Assembly: GCF_017874455.1 (NCBI RefSeq)
Contig: NZ_JAGGLN010000001.1
Span: 62,001 to 126,000, forward strand
Length of the DNA: 64,000 bases
Direction: 5' to 3'
Source of the DNA: Methanobacterium aggregans
Lineage (GTDB): Archaea > Methanobacteriota > Methanobacteria > Methanobacteriales > Methanobacteriaceae
Under the pieces are notes generated by a model. That model did no database searches. It worked only from the letters and a program-made list of their open reading frames with translations, and had not been told where the DNA came from. Numbering within the stretch: the first letter of the stretch is position 1; each line of letters starts with the position of its first letter. Positions 25,965 through 35,546 of this stretch are shown piece after piece. Both the position numbers and the translations under genes were made by a program.

Positions 25965-27983
25965 ATGAGTAATTTTCAGGAAAAAATTACATTCATATGG
26001 GATTTAGCAGATCTGTTGAGGGGGACATACAAGCGAAACGAATATCAAAAGGTTATACTCCCTTTTACTGTATTAAAAAGGTTTGACAGTGTTTTAAGCC
26101 ATTCAAAACCAGATATTATTGATGCTTACAATAAATACAGGAACCAGTTTGAGAACCTTGAACCTGTCTTAATGCAGGCTGCAGTTGATAAAGATGGTAA
26201 TGAGCTGGGTTTTTACAACTACTCAGAGTTTGATTTTAAGGGTTTGCTTGCAGATCCAGAGAACATTGAAGAGAACTTGATGCATTACATGGATTGTTTC
26301 AGTAAAAACGTTCAGGAGATCTTTGAAAATTTCCATATTAAGGATCATATTGCCAGGTTATCCAAGGCAGACCTTCTTTATCTGCTTATAAAGAAGTTTT
26401 CAGATTCCAAGGTGGATCTGCATCCTGATAAGGTTTCCAATCATGAGATGGGAACCATATTTGAGGAATTGATACGGAAATTCTCAGAGCAGTCCAATGA
26501 AGAGGCAGGGGAGCACTTTACACCTCGTGATGTTGTTGAGCTCATGACACGGCTGATATTCATTGAAAATGGGGTTCATATTAAGGAGAAGGGTATCATT
26601 AGAACGATTTATGACCCGGCCTGTGGAACTGGTGGAATGCTCACAAGCTGTAAAAACTTCATAAAAGACCTGAATAACAACATTGAGGTTCCACTCTTCG
26701 GCCAGGAGATAAACGAAGAGATATATGCTATATGCAAATCTGACATGCTCATAAAAGGAGAAGATGCCGACAGAATCCAGGGACCTATGAGTACACTGTC
26801 AAACGACCAGTTTCCAGATAAGAAGTTCGACTTCATGATATCCAATCCTCCCTACGGTAGAAAATGGGAGCTTGACAAGGAAGAAGTGCAGAGAGAATCA
26901 GAGAAAGGATTTAACGGCAGATTTGGAGCAGGACTGCCCAGGATAAACGACGGCCAGCTGCTCTTTCTCCAGCACATGATATCCAAGATGAAAACAGAGG
27001 AAAGATCAAGGATAGCAGTCATCACCAACGGCTCACCACTCTTCACAGGGGATGCAGGATCCGGGGAGAGCAACATCAGGAAATGGATAATAGAAAACGA
27101 CCTCCTTGAGGCTATAATAGGACTGCCTGACCAGCTCTTCTACAACACAGGTATAAAAACCTACATCTGGGTTTTAACCAATGAAAAACCGGATGAACGT
27201 GTGGGGAAAATCCAGCTTGTTGATGCAACATCCCGCTTCAAGAAGATGCGTAAAAGCCTTGGAAACAAAAGACACCAGCTATCTCCAGAGGATATAACTG
27301 AAATCCTAGAGTTTTACAACCAATTTGAATCCTGCGACAACTGCAAGATCCTCGACAACGAGGACTTCGGCTACACCAAGGTAACAGTGGAACGACCATT
27401 ACAGTTGAACTACAATGTTACAGAGGAAAGGCTTGAGAATCTTTACAGTATCAGTGCCTTCTCCAAGTTTGCAGAGAGCAAGAGCAAGGATCCTGAAGTG
27501 AAACTTGAGGAAGAAAAGGCTGGAAAAGAGAAACAGCAGAACATTATCAAAGCCCTGAAAAGGATTGAAGGCAGCTACAGCAACTGGGACAAATTTGAAT
27601 CAAAGGTTAAAAAAGTTTTAGAAAGTTTTGATCTTAAACCTGCATTCATAAAAAGCATTATAATGGCACTATCTGAACACGACGACACAGCAGACTATGT
27701 GACTGATGGTCGTGGAAAGATGAAGACAGATTCCAAGCTGCGAGACTACGAGAAGATACCCTTGAAGCAGGATATTGAGGATTACTTCGAGAGGGAGGTT
27801 CTGCCCTACTACCATGATGCCTGGATGGACAGGAGCAAGGACAAGGTTGGCTATGAAATAAACTTCACACAATACTTCTACAAGTACGAGGCACCAAGGC
27901 CACTTGAAGAAATTGAAAGGGACATAAAAACTGTGACAGCTGAGATTCAGGAACTCATAAAGGAGGATCTGGATGAAGCTTAA
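25965..27983 (+). CDS. hsdM: Type I restriction-modification system, DNA methyltransferase subunit
   Basis: 672 residues. An N-terminal HsdM_N helical domain (FIWDLADLLRGTYKRNEY, VILPFTVLKRFD) precedes the N6-adenine methyltransferase domain with SAM motif DPACGTGGM (about residue 216) and catalytic motif NPPYG (about 294). The C-terminus is a long charged helical region contacting HsdS. The chosen start, 25965, follows GGGAGAGGTAAG; the ATG at 25911 has no ribosome site. With HsdS it methylates adenines at the recognition sequence; with HsdR it restricts unmodified DNA. The 3' end overlaps hsdS by 11 nt. Confidence 0.95.
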   Translation: MSNFQEKITFIWDLADLLRGTYKRNEYQKVILPFTVLKRFDSVLSHSKPDIIDAYNKYRNQFENLEPVLMQAAVDKDGNELGFYNYSEFDFKGLLADPENIEENLMHYMDCFSKNVQEIFENFHIKDHIARLSKADLLYLLIKKFSDSKVDLHPDKVSNHEMGTIFEELIRKFSEQSNEEAGEHFTPRDVVELMTRLIFIENGVHIKEKGIIRTIYDPACGTGGMLTSCKNFIKDLNNNIEVPLFGQEINEEIYAICKSDMLIKGEDADRIQGPMSTLSNDQFPDKKFDFMISNPPYGRKWELDKEEVQRESEKGFNGRFGAGLPRINDGQLLFLQHMISKMKTEERSRIAVITNGSPLFTGDAGSGESNIRKWIIENDLLEAIIGLPDQLFYNTGIKTYIWVLTNEKPDERVGKIQLVDATSRFKKMRKSLGNKRHQLSPEDITEILEFYNQFESCDNCKILDNEDFGYTKVTVERPLQLNYNVTEERLENLYSISAFSKFAESKSKDPEVKLEEEKAGKEKQQNIIKALKRIEGSYSNWDKFESKVKKVLESFDLKPAFIKSIIMALSEHDDTADYVTDGRGKMKTDSKLRDYEKIPLKQDIEDYFEREVLPYYHDAWMDRSKDKVGYEINFTQYFYKYEAPRPLEEIERDIKTVTAEIQELIKEDLDEA

Positions 27984-29316
27984 ACCTTACCCTGAATACA
28001 AGGATTCTGGGGTTGAATGGATTGGAAAAATACCTGATAAGTGGGAAACCCAGAAAATGAAGAATTTAATTTTTTTTCAGGAGGGGCCTGGTTTAAGGAA
28101 TTGGCAGTTTAAAGATGAGGGAATACGGGTAATTTGTGTTACTAACATCACCGAGAATGGGATAAATTTCTCCAATTATGAAAAATTCATCTCTGAAGAG
28201 GAATATAAACATTCATATAGACATTTTACTGTTGAAAAGGGAGATTTATTACTCTCTAGTTCTGGTAACTCCTGGGGAAAGGTTGCTGAATATTTATCTG
28301 ATGAGAAGGTAATTCTGAATACTAGTACAATCAGAATAAATGAAAATCTTTTTAAAAAAGAAGTTAGTAAAAAATTTTTGAAATGGGCTTTACAATCTGA
28401 TAGCGTTAGAGAACAGTTGGGATTGATGATGACAGGGTCATGTCAACCTAATTTTGGACCTTCACATCTTTCAGAAGCAATAATGTGTTACCCAAATCTA
28501 AATGAACAAATTCACATAGCATATTATTTAGACAAAAAAACCTCTCAAATCGATAAAACAATCCAAAAAGACACCCGACTTATTGAACTTCTCAAAGAAA
28601 AAAGAACGGCTATGATAAATCATGCTGTGACCAAGGGAGTGGACCCTGATGCAAAAATGAAGGATTCGGGGGTTGAATGGATTGGGGAAATTCCTGAAGG
28701 ATGGGAAGTTAATAAATTAAAATTATCAGTTTCTAAAATTGGTAGTGGAATCACTCCAAAAGGTGGAGCTTCTGTTTATGTTGAAAAAGGTATAGCTTTG
28801 CTAAGAAGCCAAAATATTCATTTTGAAGGATTAAAAATAGATAATGTATCTTACATAACTGAAGAAATTAATAAAACCATGTTAAATTCAGTTGTTAAAA
28901 ATCATGATGTTTTGTTAAATATCACAGGAGCTTCAATAGGTAGATGCACATATTTTGAAAATCAGGTTGATAAAGCAAATGTAAATCAGCATGTATGCAT
29001 TATTAGGCCAAAAACAATTTGCTATCGTTTTTTAAATTACATCTTAATGTCTAACATTGGACAAGATCAGATATTTTCTGTACAAATGGGTTCTTCTAGA
29101 GAAGGGCTTAATTTTGAACAAATTGGAAATTTTAAGATAGTATATCCTCCATACGATGAACAACAAAAAATAACTAATTATTTGGATGAATCAATTTCAA
29201 AAATAGATGAAACAATCCAAAAAATCGAAAAGAAGATAGAACTCCTTGAGGAATACAAAAAGTCTTTAATTCATCATGTTGTAACCGGTAAAGTTAATGT
29301 GCTAAAAGAGGATTAG
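27973..29316 (+). CDS. hsdS: Type I restriction-modification system, specificity subunit
   Basis: 447 residues with the two-fold layout of HsdS: two target recognition domains (about 1-160 and 215-385) separated by helical conserved regions. The halves begin with the same phrase, DSGVEWIGKIPDKWE (about 11) and DSGVEWIGEIPEGWE (about 228), and end with similar helices (IDKTIQKDTRLIELLKEK; IDETIQKIEKKIELLEEY). The recognition domains are more AT-rich than hsdM and hsdR, as usual for exchanged specificity modules. It sets which DNA sequence is modified and cut. The gene abuts a HEPN-like gene rather than hsdR. Confidence 0.94.
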   Translation: MKLKPYPEYKDSGVEWIGKIPDKWETQKMKNLIFFQEGPGLRNWQFKDEGIRVICVTNITENGINFSNYEKFISEEEYKHSYRHFTVEKGDLLLSSSGNSWGKVAEYLSDEKVILNTSTIRINENLFKKEVSKKFLKWALQSDSVREQLGLMMTGSCQPNFGPSHLSEAIMCYPNLNEQIHIAYYLDKKTSQIDKTIQKDTRLIELLKEKRTAMINHAVTKGVDPDAKMKDSGVEWIGEIPEGWEVNKLKLSVSKIGSGITPKGGASVYVEKGIALLRSQNIHFEGLKIDNVSYITEEINKTMLNSVVKNHDVLLNITGASIGRCTYFENQVDKANVNQHVCIIRPKTICYRFLNYILMSNIGQDQIFSVQMGSSREGLNFEQIGNFKIVYPPYDEQQKITNYLDESISKIDETIQKIEKKIELLEEYKKSLIHHVVTGKVNVLKED

Positions 29317-29317
29317 A

Positions 29318-30169
29318 ATGTCTAATTTGACTAATTTAGAAAAACAAATATTTGAAAAATTACTTAATATGAGAAGCGGCTATGTTTTAGACTTTTCAAA
29401 CAATACATTTCATGATTTTATTAAAACTAGTGTAAATATAGATATTTTTGATGAAAAATATGAAAAAGCATGCGATGACTTAGGTTATGCTAGTTGTTCG
29501 AAAGCGAATAGATTAAGATGTTTCTGGGATATAGAATCAGATTCTATTGTTTATAAACTATTAAAAGAACTATTAGAATACTATGAATATATTTATGAAG
29601 ATGATTATGATGATGAAAAAGATTGGAAATTATTGGAAAAAGCTAAAGCTTTAATTAATGATTCAAATTCAATAGAAACAGGTTCTAATGATGAAGAAGC
29701 TTTTTTAGAACAAGAATTTGAAGGCATTGATATTTCTTCTTTAGGACTTGATGAAAGTGTTGTGCCTATAATTAACTCAAGAATTGATGAGATTGAGATT
29801 TGTTTGGGTAATAATGCTACTTTAGCATCGATTTTTCTTATTGGAAGCACTTTAGAAGGGATATTATTGGGATTTGCATCTCAATACCCTGAAAAATATG
29901 GAAGAGCAAATTCTTCACCTAAAGATAAAAAGGGTAAAGTTAAAAACTTTGATAAATGGAATTTAAATGATTTTATTAATGTATCTTTTGAAATAGGATT
30001 TTTAGAGAAAGATGTGAAACAATTTAGTCATTATTTACGAGATTTTAGAAATTATATCCATCCTCACAAACAATTGGAGGATAAATTCAATCCAAACAAA
30101 CACACGGCTTTACTTTGTGAGCAAGTATTAAAAGCAGCTATATATGAATTATCAAAAATTAATGAATGA
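29318..30169 (+). CDS. AbiJ-like / HEPN-like putative abortive-infection effector
   Basis: 283 residues. The N-terminal 90 residues (LTNLEKQIFEKLLNMRSGYV, LDFSNNTFHDF, YDEKY-like phrase, SKANRLRCFWDIES) resemble an AbiJ-type N-terminal domain I recall from predicted abortive-infection proteins. After an acidic linker, the C-terminal half is helical and ends with RDFRNYIHPH (241-250), an R-x(4-6)-H arrangement of HEPN ribonucleases. It starts one base after the hsdS stop and is more AT-rich than hsdM or hsdR. A copy of the hsdS 3' end follows it, so it looks inserted into the operon. The likely role is an RNA-cutting defence effector guarding the restriction system; this is inference. Confidence 0.6.
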   Translation: MSNLTNLEKQIFEKLLNMRSGYVLDFSNNTFHDFIKTSVNIDIFDEKYEKACDDLGYASCSKANRLRCFWDIESDSIVYKLLKELLEYYEYIYEDDYDDEKDWKLLEKAKALINDSNSIETGSNDEEAFLEQEFEGIDISSLGLDESVVPIINSRIDEIEICLGNNATLASIFLIGSTLEGILLGFASQYPEKYGRANSSPKDKKGKVKNFDKWNLNDFINVSFEIGFLEKDVKQFSHYLRDFRNYIHPHKQLEDKFNPNKHTALLCEQVLKAAIYELSKINE

Positions 30170-30180
30170 TTAATAAAAAA

Positions 30181-30200
30181 ATTTGATAATTTTATCAAAT
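30181..30200. terminator. Perfect palindrome after the HEPN-like gene
   Basis: ATTTGATAA-TT-TTATCAAAT: nine-base arms with a two-base centre, 12 nt after the stop of the HEPN-like gene. It could act as a transcript end or processing hairpin, or as an operator; there is no T-run directly after it. Confidence 0.45.
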
Positions 30201-30210
30201 AAATACAGAA

Positions 30211-30288
30211 AATTCCCTCATTCATCACGTTGTAACGGTTAAAGTTGATGTGAGGGAGAGGTGGTTGTATGAGTTCAGATACATCTGA
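30211..30288 (+). pseudogene. Remnant of an hsdS 3' end in front of hsdR
   Basis: The sequence reads NSLIHHVVTVKVDVRE, nearly the same as the C-terminus of the intact hsdS (KSLIHHVVTGKVNV at 29260-29301), with a stop at 30286-30288 that would overlap the hsdR start by 20 nt. That is the arrangement expected of an original hsdS-hsdR junction. The stretch has no start of its own and is about 1 kb away from the real hsdS end, with the HEPN-like gene between. Confidence 0.75.
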
Positions 30289-33163
30289 GAAAAGGTTTCA
30301 AAATGATATTATCGATCATTTGATGAGTACAGGTTACATGAAGAGAAACACCCACAGGGACTACAACAAGGCATCATGTCTTGACCCTGAGTTGACCCTG
30401 AAATTTATCCATGACACCCAGGAGAAGACATGGAAAAAATGGCAGAGGATCTATGGGGAAAAAGCCGAGCAGAAGTTCTTTTTCAGGTTGGTATCAGAGA
30501 TCGACAGGAAGGGAACCATACACGTCCTGAGAAACGGATTCAAGGATGCATCCTGCAACTTCAAACTCTTCTACCCACAACCCAACAACAACAAAAATCC
30601 AGACTCATTCATGAACTTTAAAAGCAACATATTCTCAGTCATAGATGAACTGGAGTATCAGGAAAAGGACAATGGCAACAGGATAGATCTCGTTATCTTC
30701 ATAAATGGCCTGCCAATTGTAACAATTGAGTTGAAGGACACCTTTGCCCAGGGTGTTGAAAATGCCATAAAACAGTACAGGGAAGACAGGGACCCGAGGG
30801 AGAAAATATTCAAACGTTGCTTTGTTCACTTCGCAATGAGTGACGAGAAAATAGCCATGGCAACCAAACTGGAAGGCAGAAAAACCAGATTTTTACCCTT
30901 CAACAAGGGCCTTGAAAATCCCGTGGTTAAAGGGGACTACAAAACCTGCTACCTCTACAATGACATTTTACAGATAAACAAGCTCTCCAAGCTTATCTCC
31001 AACTTTATCTACATTGAAAAGGACAAAAAAAAGGAGCTTCCCATCTTTCCAAGGTATCACCAGCTGGACTGCGTCAACAGAGTGTTGGGGAATACAGTTC
31101 CAGGTAAAAATTACCTGATAGAGCACAGTGCAGGCAGTGGTAAAACCAAAACCATTGCATGGCTTGCCCATGGACTTATAAAGAAGTTCAACAGCCGTGA
31201 TGAAAGGTTTTACGATATGGTTGTGGTTGTATCTGATAGGAGGGTTATTGACCAGCAGCTCCAGGCCCAGGTTAAGGCCATAGAGAAGGTCAAAGGAATA
31301 GTGGAGGTTATCGATGATAACTCAGACCAGCTTGGAGAAGCCCTTAAAACAGGCAGCAACATCGTTGTGACCACGCTCCACAAATTTTCCTACATCCTTG
31401 AAAAAGCCCGTGATTTACCAAAGAGAAATTATGCTGTGATAATTGATGAGGCACACTCCTCACAGACTGGTAACATGGCCCGGAACATGAAAAAGGTTTT
31501 ATCAACCAACAGCTTGGAGGAAGCTGAACTCCTGGACGATGTTGACGATGATGTTGAGGAGGAAATCCTCAGGGAGATAGAATCCTTCCGTAACCTGAAC
31601 AACATAAGCTTCTTTGCCTTCACTGCAACACCTAAAAACAAAACCCTTGAAATGTTCGGAACAGAAAATGAAGTTGGTGAATACCTTCCATTCCACACTT
31701 ACACCATGAAGCAGGCAATTGAAGAGGGGTTCATACTTGATGTTTTAAAGCATTACTTGAGTTATGAAACCTACTTCAAGCTCATCAGGACTGTGGAAGA
31801 TGACCCTGAGTTTGAGGAGCAGAAGGCCAAGCGTTTGCTTCGAAACTTCGTTGAGAAACATCCACATGCAATTTCAAAGAAAACAGAGATCATGCTCGAC
31901 CACTTCATGAACTCCACACGGAACAAGATCAAGGGCAAGGCCAGGGCAATGGTTGTAACCAGATCAAGGCTCCACGCAGTTCTATACAAAAAAGAATTTG
32001 ATAAGGCAATAGAAAAGAATGGATATTCAATAAAGACGCTGGTTGCGTTCACAGGAACTGTTAAACACGATGAAAAGGAGTACACTGAAAACTCTATGAA
32101 CGATATTTCCCGAACCAAGAGCATTGAAAATGCCTTCGTGGAAGACCCATACAGGATCCTTATCGTGGCAAATAAATATCAGACAGGATTTGACCAGCCG
32201 TTGTTGCATACAATGTACGTTGATAAATCTTTAAATGGTATTGCAGCGGTTCAGACACTGAGCAGGGCTAACAGGATATATGAAAATAAAAATGACACCC
32301 TGATCCTGGACTTTGCAAACCAGACAGATGTGATTCAGAAGGCATTTGAACCATTTTATGAGGTGACTTACCTTAAAGAAGCCACAGATCCCCACAAACT
32401 CTACGAACTACAGGACAAACTTCTTGATTACCATGTCTTTGATGAGGAGGATATTGACACATTCGTGAATGCCTACAAAAAAGGAGAAAACCAGCAGGAG
32501 CTCCATAACATTCTAAGTCCTGTTGTAAAGGAATTTAAGAAGATTGAAAAGGAGGATCAGGTTGGATTTAAGAAAACACTGAGAAGGTACCAGAACATTT
32601 ACTCTTTCCTCTCACAGCTGATTCCATTCAGTGATGTGAAGCTTGAAAAACTTTACATCTTCAACAAGTTCCTGAATAAAAAGCTTCCTACCATCAACGA
32701 TCCATTACCCTTCAACGTCCTTGAGGATGTGGATATGGACTCCTACAAAATCGCAGACAAAGGTGAAAGTGTAATTCCGCTTACAGGAAATGGTGAGTTA
32801 CAATCTGCCTCAGATGGTGCTGCAAACTACACTGAAGATGAACTGGAGAAATTATCCCAAATAATCAAGGATTTGAACGACGCATTCAACACAGACTTTA
32901 CAGATGATGATAAAGTGTTCCTTGAACGTGTGAAAGACAACCTGCTGGATAACCCGGAATTAATAGAGAAAATGGAGCACAACTCCAAGGAAAACGTTGA
33001 AGCTGTATTTGATAAATATTTCAACAGGGAAATGACAGGACTCCTCAATAGCAACATGGCCCTCTTCAAAAGGGTTAACGATAATGATGAATTGAGAGAT
33101 AAACTAAGATACGCACTCTTTGATTTGATATATGAAGATTTTGGGAATAAAAATAAAGAATAA
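30269..33163 (+). CDS. hsdR: Type I restriction-modification system, endonuclease/translocase subunit
   Basis: 964 residues. The N-terminal nuclease domain has the PD-(D/E)xK site as Asp in NRIDLVIF (about 138) and ELKD (about 152-155). Two RecA-like helicase domains follow: Walker A AGSGKTKT (about 287), Walker B/DEAH box IIDEAHSS (about 390), motif III FTATP, and motif VI QTLSRANRIYE. The C-terminus is helical and would contact HsdM. GGGAGAGGTGG upstream serves as ribosome site. The protein pumps DNA by ATP hydrolysis and cuts far from unmethylated recognition sites. It is full-length with all key residues, so the restriction function appears intact. Confidence 0.95.
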   Translation: MSSDTSEKRFQNDIIDHLMSTGYMKRNTHRDYNKASCLDPELTLKFIHDTQEKTWKKWQRIYGEKAEQKFFFRLVSEIDRKGTIHVLRNGFKDASCNFKLFYPQPNNNKNPDSFMNFKSNIFSVIDELEYQEKDNGNRIDLVIFINGLPIVTIELKDTFAQGVENAIKQYREDRDPREKIFKRCFVHFAMSDEKIAMATKLEGRKTRFLPFNKGLENPVVKGDYKTCYLYNDILQINKLSKLISNFIYIEKDKKKELPIFPRYHQLDCVNRVLGNTVPGKNYLIEHSAGSGKTKTIAWLAHGLIKKFNSRDERFYDMVVVVSDRRVIDQQLQAQVKAIEKVKGIVEVIDDNSDQLGEALKTGSNIVVTTLHKFSYILEKARDLPKRNYAVIIDEAHSSQTGNMARNMKKVLSTNSLEEAELLDDVDDDVEEEILREIESFRNLNNISFFAFTATPKNKTLEMFGTENEVGEYLPFHTYTMKQAIEEGFILDVLKHYLSYETYFKLIRTVEDDPEFEEQKAKRLLRNFVEKHPHAISKKTEIMLDHFMNSTRNKIKGKARAMVVTRSRLHAVLYKKEFDKAIEKNGYSIKTLVAFTGTVKHDEKEYTENSMNDISRTKSIENAFVEDPYRILIVANKYQTGFDQPLLHTMYVDKSLNGIAAVQTLSRANRIYENKNDTLILDFANQTDVIQKAFEPFYEVTYLKEATDPHKLYELQDKLLDYHVFDEEDIDTFVNAYKKGENQQELHNILSPVVKEFKKIEKEDQVGFKKTLRRYQNIYSFLSQLIPFSDVKLEKLYIFNKFLNKKLPTINDPLPFNVLEDVDMDSYKIADKGESVIPLTGNGELQSASDGAANYTEDELEKLSQIIKDLNDAFNTDFTDDDKVFLERVKDNLLDNPELIEKMEHNSKENVEAVFDKYFNREMTGLLNSNMALFKRVNDNDELRDKLRYALFDLIYEDFGNKNKE

Positions 33164-33268
33164 ATATGGTACTATTAAGCAAATAATTAATTAGTAACCC
33201 CCCTCAATTGAAGATTGATAAAATTTGATTTATCATAAAACCCCTAACTTTAGATTGGAGGTTAATGT

Positions 33269-34328
33269 ATGTTTTCTCCTGTATTTGGTTACACCAATAA
33301 AATTGTTAATAACATAGCAGGAATTGAGTTTGACCGGGGCACCATAAATCAATCAATGGTTCTTCCAGAAATTGAAGTTATTTTGAGAAAAAATGCCCTC
33401 ATCAGGTCTGTTCATGCTTCTACAGCCATTGAAGGAAACACTTTAACAGTGAATGAAGTGAACAATCTTTACAAGGGAGTACATGTTACTGCAAGAGAGA
33501 AAGAAAAACAGGAAGTACTGAACTACTTTGATTTTCTGGGAAAAATTGATAAGTACCATAAAAAAGGTAAAATCACCGAAAAATTACTTTTGAAAATTCA
33601 TAAAGAAATATCCAAGAACACCCTAAATCAAATCTTTTGAAGGCCACTACAGAACTGTTGAAGTTAGGGTAGAAAATTTAAGGACAGGAGAAGTCAGATA
33701 CAGACCTCCTGATTATGTGAAGGTACCTAAACTCGTGAAAAACTTAATTGAATGGATCAATAACTCTGAAAATATTTCACCCCTGATTGTGGCGGGTGTG
33801 GCACACTATGAGCTTGTTCGGATTCATCCATTTGTGGATGGTAATGGGCGAACTGCAAGAGCCCTAGCTGCATTGATCCTGTTTACAAGGGGGTACGATA
33901 CCCGTTACATTACAGTAGATGAATACTATGATAAGGATCGGAAACTTTATGTTGATGCACTGAAGACTGCTGATGACAGTGGCGATCTAACGGGGTGGCT
34001 TGAATATTTCACCGAGGGTTTTCTAATATCTGTTTCAAAGGCTGTGAATGAGCTGTTGAAACCTCTGATGATTAAACATGGGGACATAGATCTAACTGAA
34101 AATCAGAGCAAAATAATAAGTTTTATCCAGGAAAATGGAAAAATAACCAACAGCGAAACTAGAAACTTACTGGATATATCCTCTCAATCCGCCTACAAAA
34201 ACCTGCAAAAACTTCAAGATCTTGGTATCGTAACACGAAAAGGTTCCGGAAGATCAACCCATTACATTTTCGGTAGGGTTGATGAAAGATTAAGAAAAAA
34301 GTTGATGAAAAATTTAATTTATTATTAA
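33269..34328 (+). pseudogene. Fic-domain AMPylase-like gene broken by a +1 frameshift
   Basis: Residues 1-123 (33269-33640) hold the N-terminal helical region with the inhibitory motif S-x3-E-G (STAIEGN, about 51-57). The reading frame then hits TGA at 33638-33640; one base later the frame continues as GHYRTVEVRVENLRTGEV, then a Fic core with HPFVDGNGRTAR and a C-terminal winged helix (NSETRNLLDISSQSAYKNLQ) to 34328. Removing one T from the TTTT run at 33635-33638 restores a single protein of about 352 residues. Fic proteins transfer AMP from ATP to target proteins; those with this N-terminal helix are self-inhibited. The break separates inhibitor from catalytic part. The second half alone could start at ATG 33717. 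A sequencing error is also possible. Confidence 0.8.
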
Positions 34329-34580
34329 ATAATTATAGAATTCAATAATTAAGCTCAAATAGAATTAAAATTAATAATTTAGACTAATAATTAAAGAATT
34401 AACTCAATATAATTAGTTTAAACGATTTAATAGATAAAATAAAGAATTAAATTTTTTAGATCAAGTTGATGAAAAGTGTTTATGAAAAGAAAAATTCAAT
34501 ATTTTTTAGAGACAGGAGTCAGAAGAAATCTTTTTATATTCACCTTTTTCATTGAATCTACATGAAGGTGGTGCTTATCC

Positions 34581-35147
34581 ATGGAAAACTACGATATATT
34601 AACTCATAATATAAAAATAGCTTTAGAAAATATTGATAAGAAATATATAAAGGTTTGTCAGAGGATTTATGGGCAGGAATACTCTAACAGGTTATATTTT
34701 CAGGAAAAACAATTTGCCTATGAATTTTACCACCAGTACCGTATGTTTTACAGTGAAAATTCTTTTAAAGCCCTGATCTTACAGACTGAAGTTAATAAGA
34801 GGTATGAAAATTCTCGAAACTCTCAGAAGATCCCGTATTTTATTCTCCACATTCCAGATTCAAGTGACAACGATATTGGAATAATAGAATTTAAATGTGC
34901 ATACACAGGCGGACATCCAAATACAAAAGAGATTAAAGGGGATCTGGATAGATTAATTGAATCTAAAAGAACTTCAGGTTTGAGATATAAAAAGGCCTTT
35001 GAGGTTATTATAGGAACTGGAAATGAAATCAATTCCCAAAAACAGTTGATAAACTCCATGGATAGTGGAGAAAAGGTTAGAGTAATGTGGTTCAACACAG
35101 ATTCATGGAAGGTTGAAGTTGATGAGGTACTCTGGGACAAGCCATGA
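34581..35147 (+). CDS. Unknown protein with possible PD-(D/E)xK nuclease fold
   Basis: 188 residues, cytoplasmic. A helical N-terminal half is followed by a strand-turn-strand with Asp then Glu-x-Lys (DNDIGIIEFK, about 96-105), the spacing of a PD-(D/E)xK nuclease core, and a later strand AFEVIIGTGNE. No family name comes to mind. It lies at the end of the defence island downstream of the Fic gene but with its own 250-nt upstream region. It could be an orphan restriction-type nuclease or an inactive relative; the evidence is a motif and context only. Confidence 0.5.
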   Translation: MENYDILTHNIKIALENIDKKYIKVCQRIYGQEYSNRLYFQEKQFAYEFYHQYRMFYSENSFKALILQTEVNKRYENSRNSQKIPYFILHIPDSSDNDIGIIEFKCAYTGGHPNTKEIKGDLDRLIESKRTSGLRYKKAFEVIIGTGNEINSQKQLINSMDSGEKVRVMWFNTDSWKVEVDEVLWDKP

Positions 35148-35266
35148 TTTAAGGTCTATTAAATGGGGTGGATATTTAGCCATAAATAAATTATAAAATT
35201 AGATTCTACTGCAGAAACTATCCAGAAATAAAATTAAATAAACCAAAATTTTAGAAGGCCCATATA

Positions 35267-35401
35267 ATGGATGACTGGAAAGAAATCCACAGTCTTGCAG
35301 ATAAAAGCCGTGAAAGGGAGAAGAAAAAGAAGGAATCCAAAGAACTTAAGAAGTTCTTTAAAAGCTTCAAATGGAGTTTCAGATTCTTTGGAAAGCCCTG
35401 A
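35267..35401 (+). CDS. Small Lys-rich ORF
   Basis: 44 residues beginning MDDWKEIHSLADKS, then a run of charged residues (REREKKKKESKELKKFFKSF) and an aromatic C-terminus. AGAAGG lies eight bases before the ATG. It would form a basic amphipathic helix. Being short it may be spurious, but the ribosome site and codon pattern are reasonable. Function unknown. Confidence 0.4.
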   Translation: MDDWKEIHSLADKSREREKKKKESKELKKFFKSFKWSFRFFGKP

Positions 35402-35546
35402 ACTTATCAATTCGCCCTAAAACATTTTTTTTACTTCAGCAATTCCCTCCCAGTAACAATTAATAATATTTATATTGGAGGTATGTTCTAATAATTTTGA
35501 ACGTGTTGAATTGAAGATTTCATTATATTTTAGGGGAGATGATTCA

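Noticed and set aside
25632..35401. Integrated provirus or genomic island with att sites
   Set aside because: No integrase, no structural genes and no tRNA or direct repeat at the borders; the cluster looks like a defence island.
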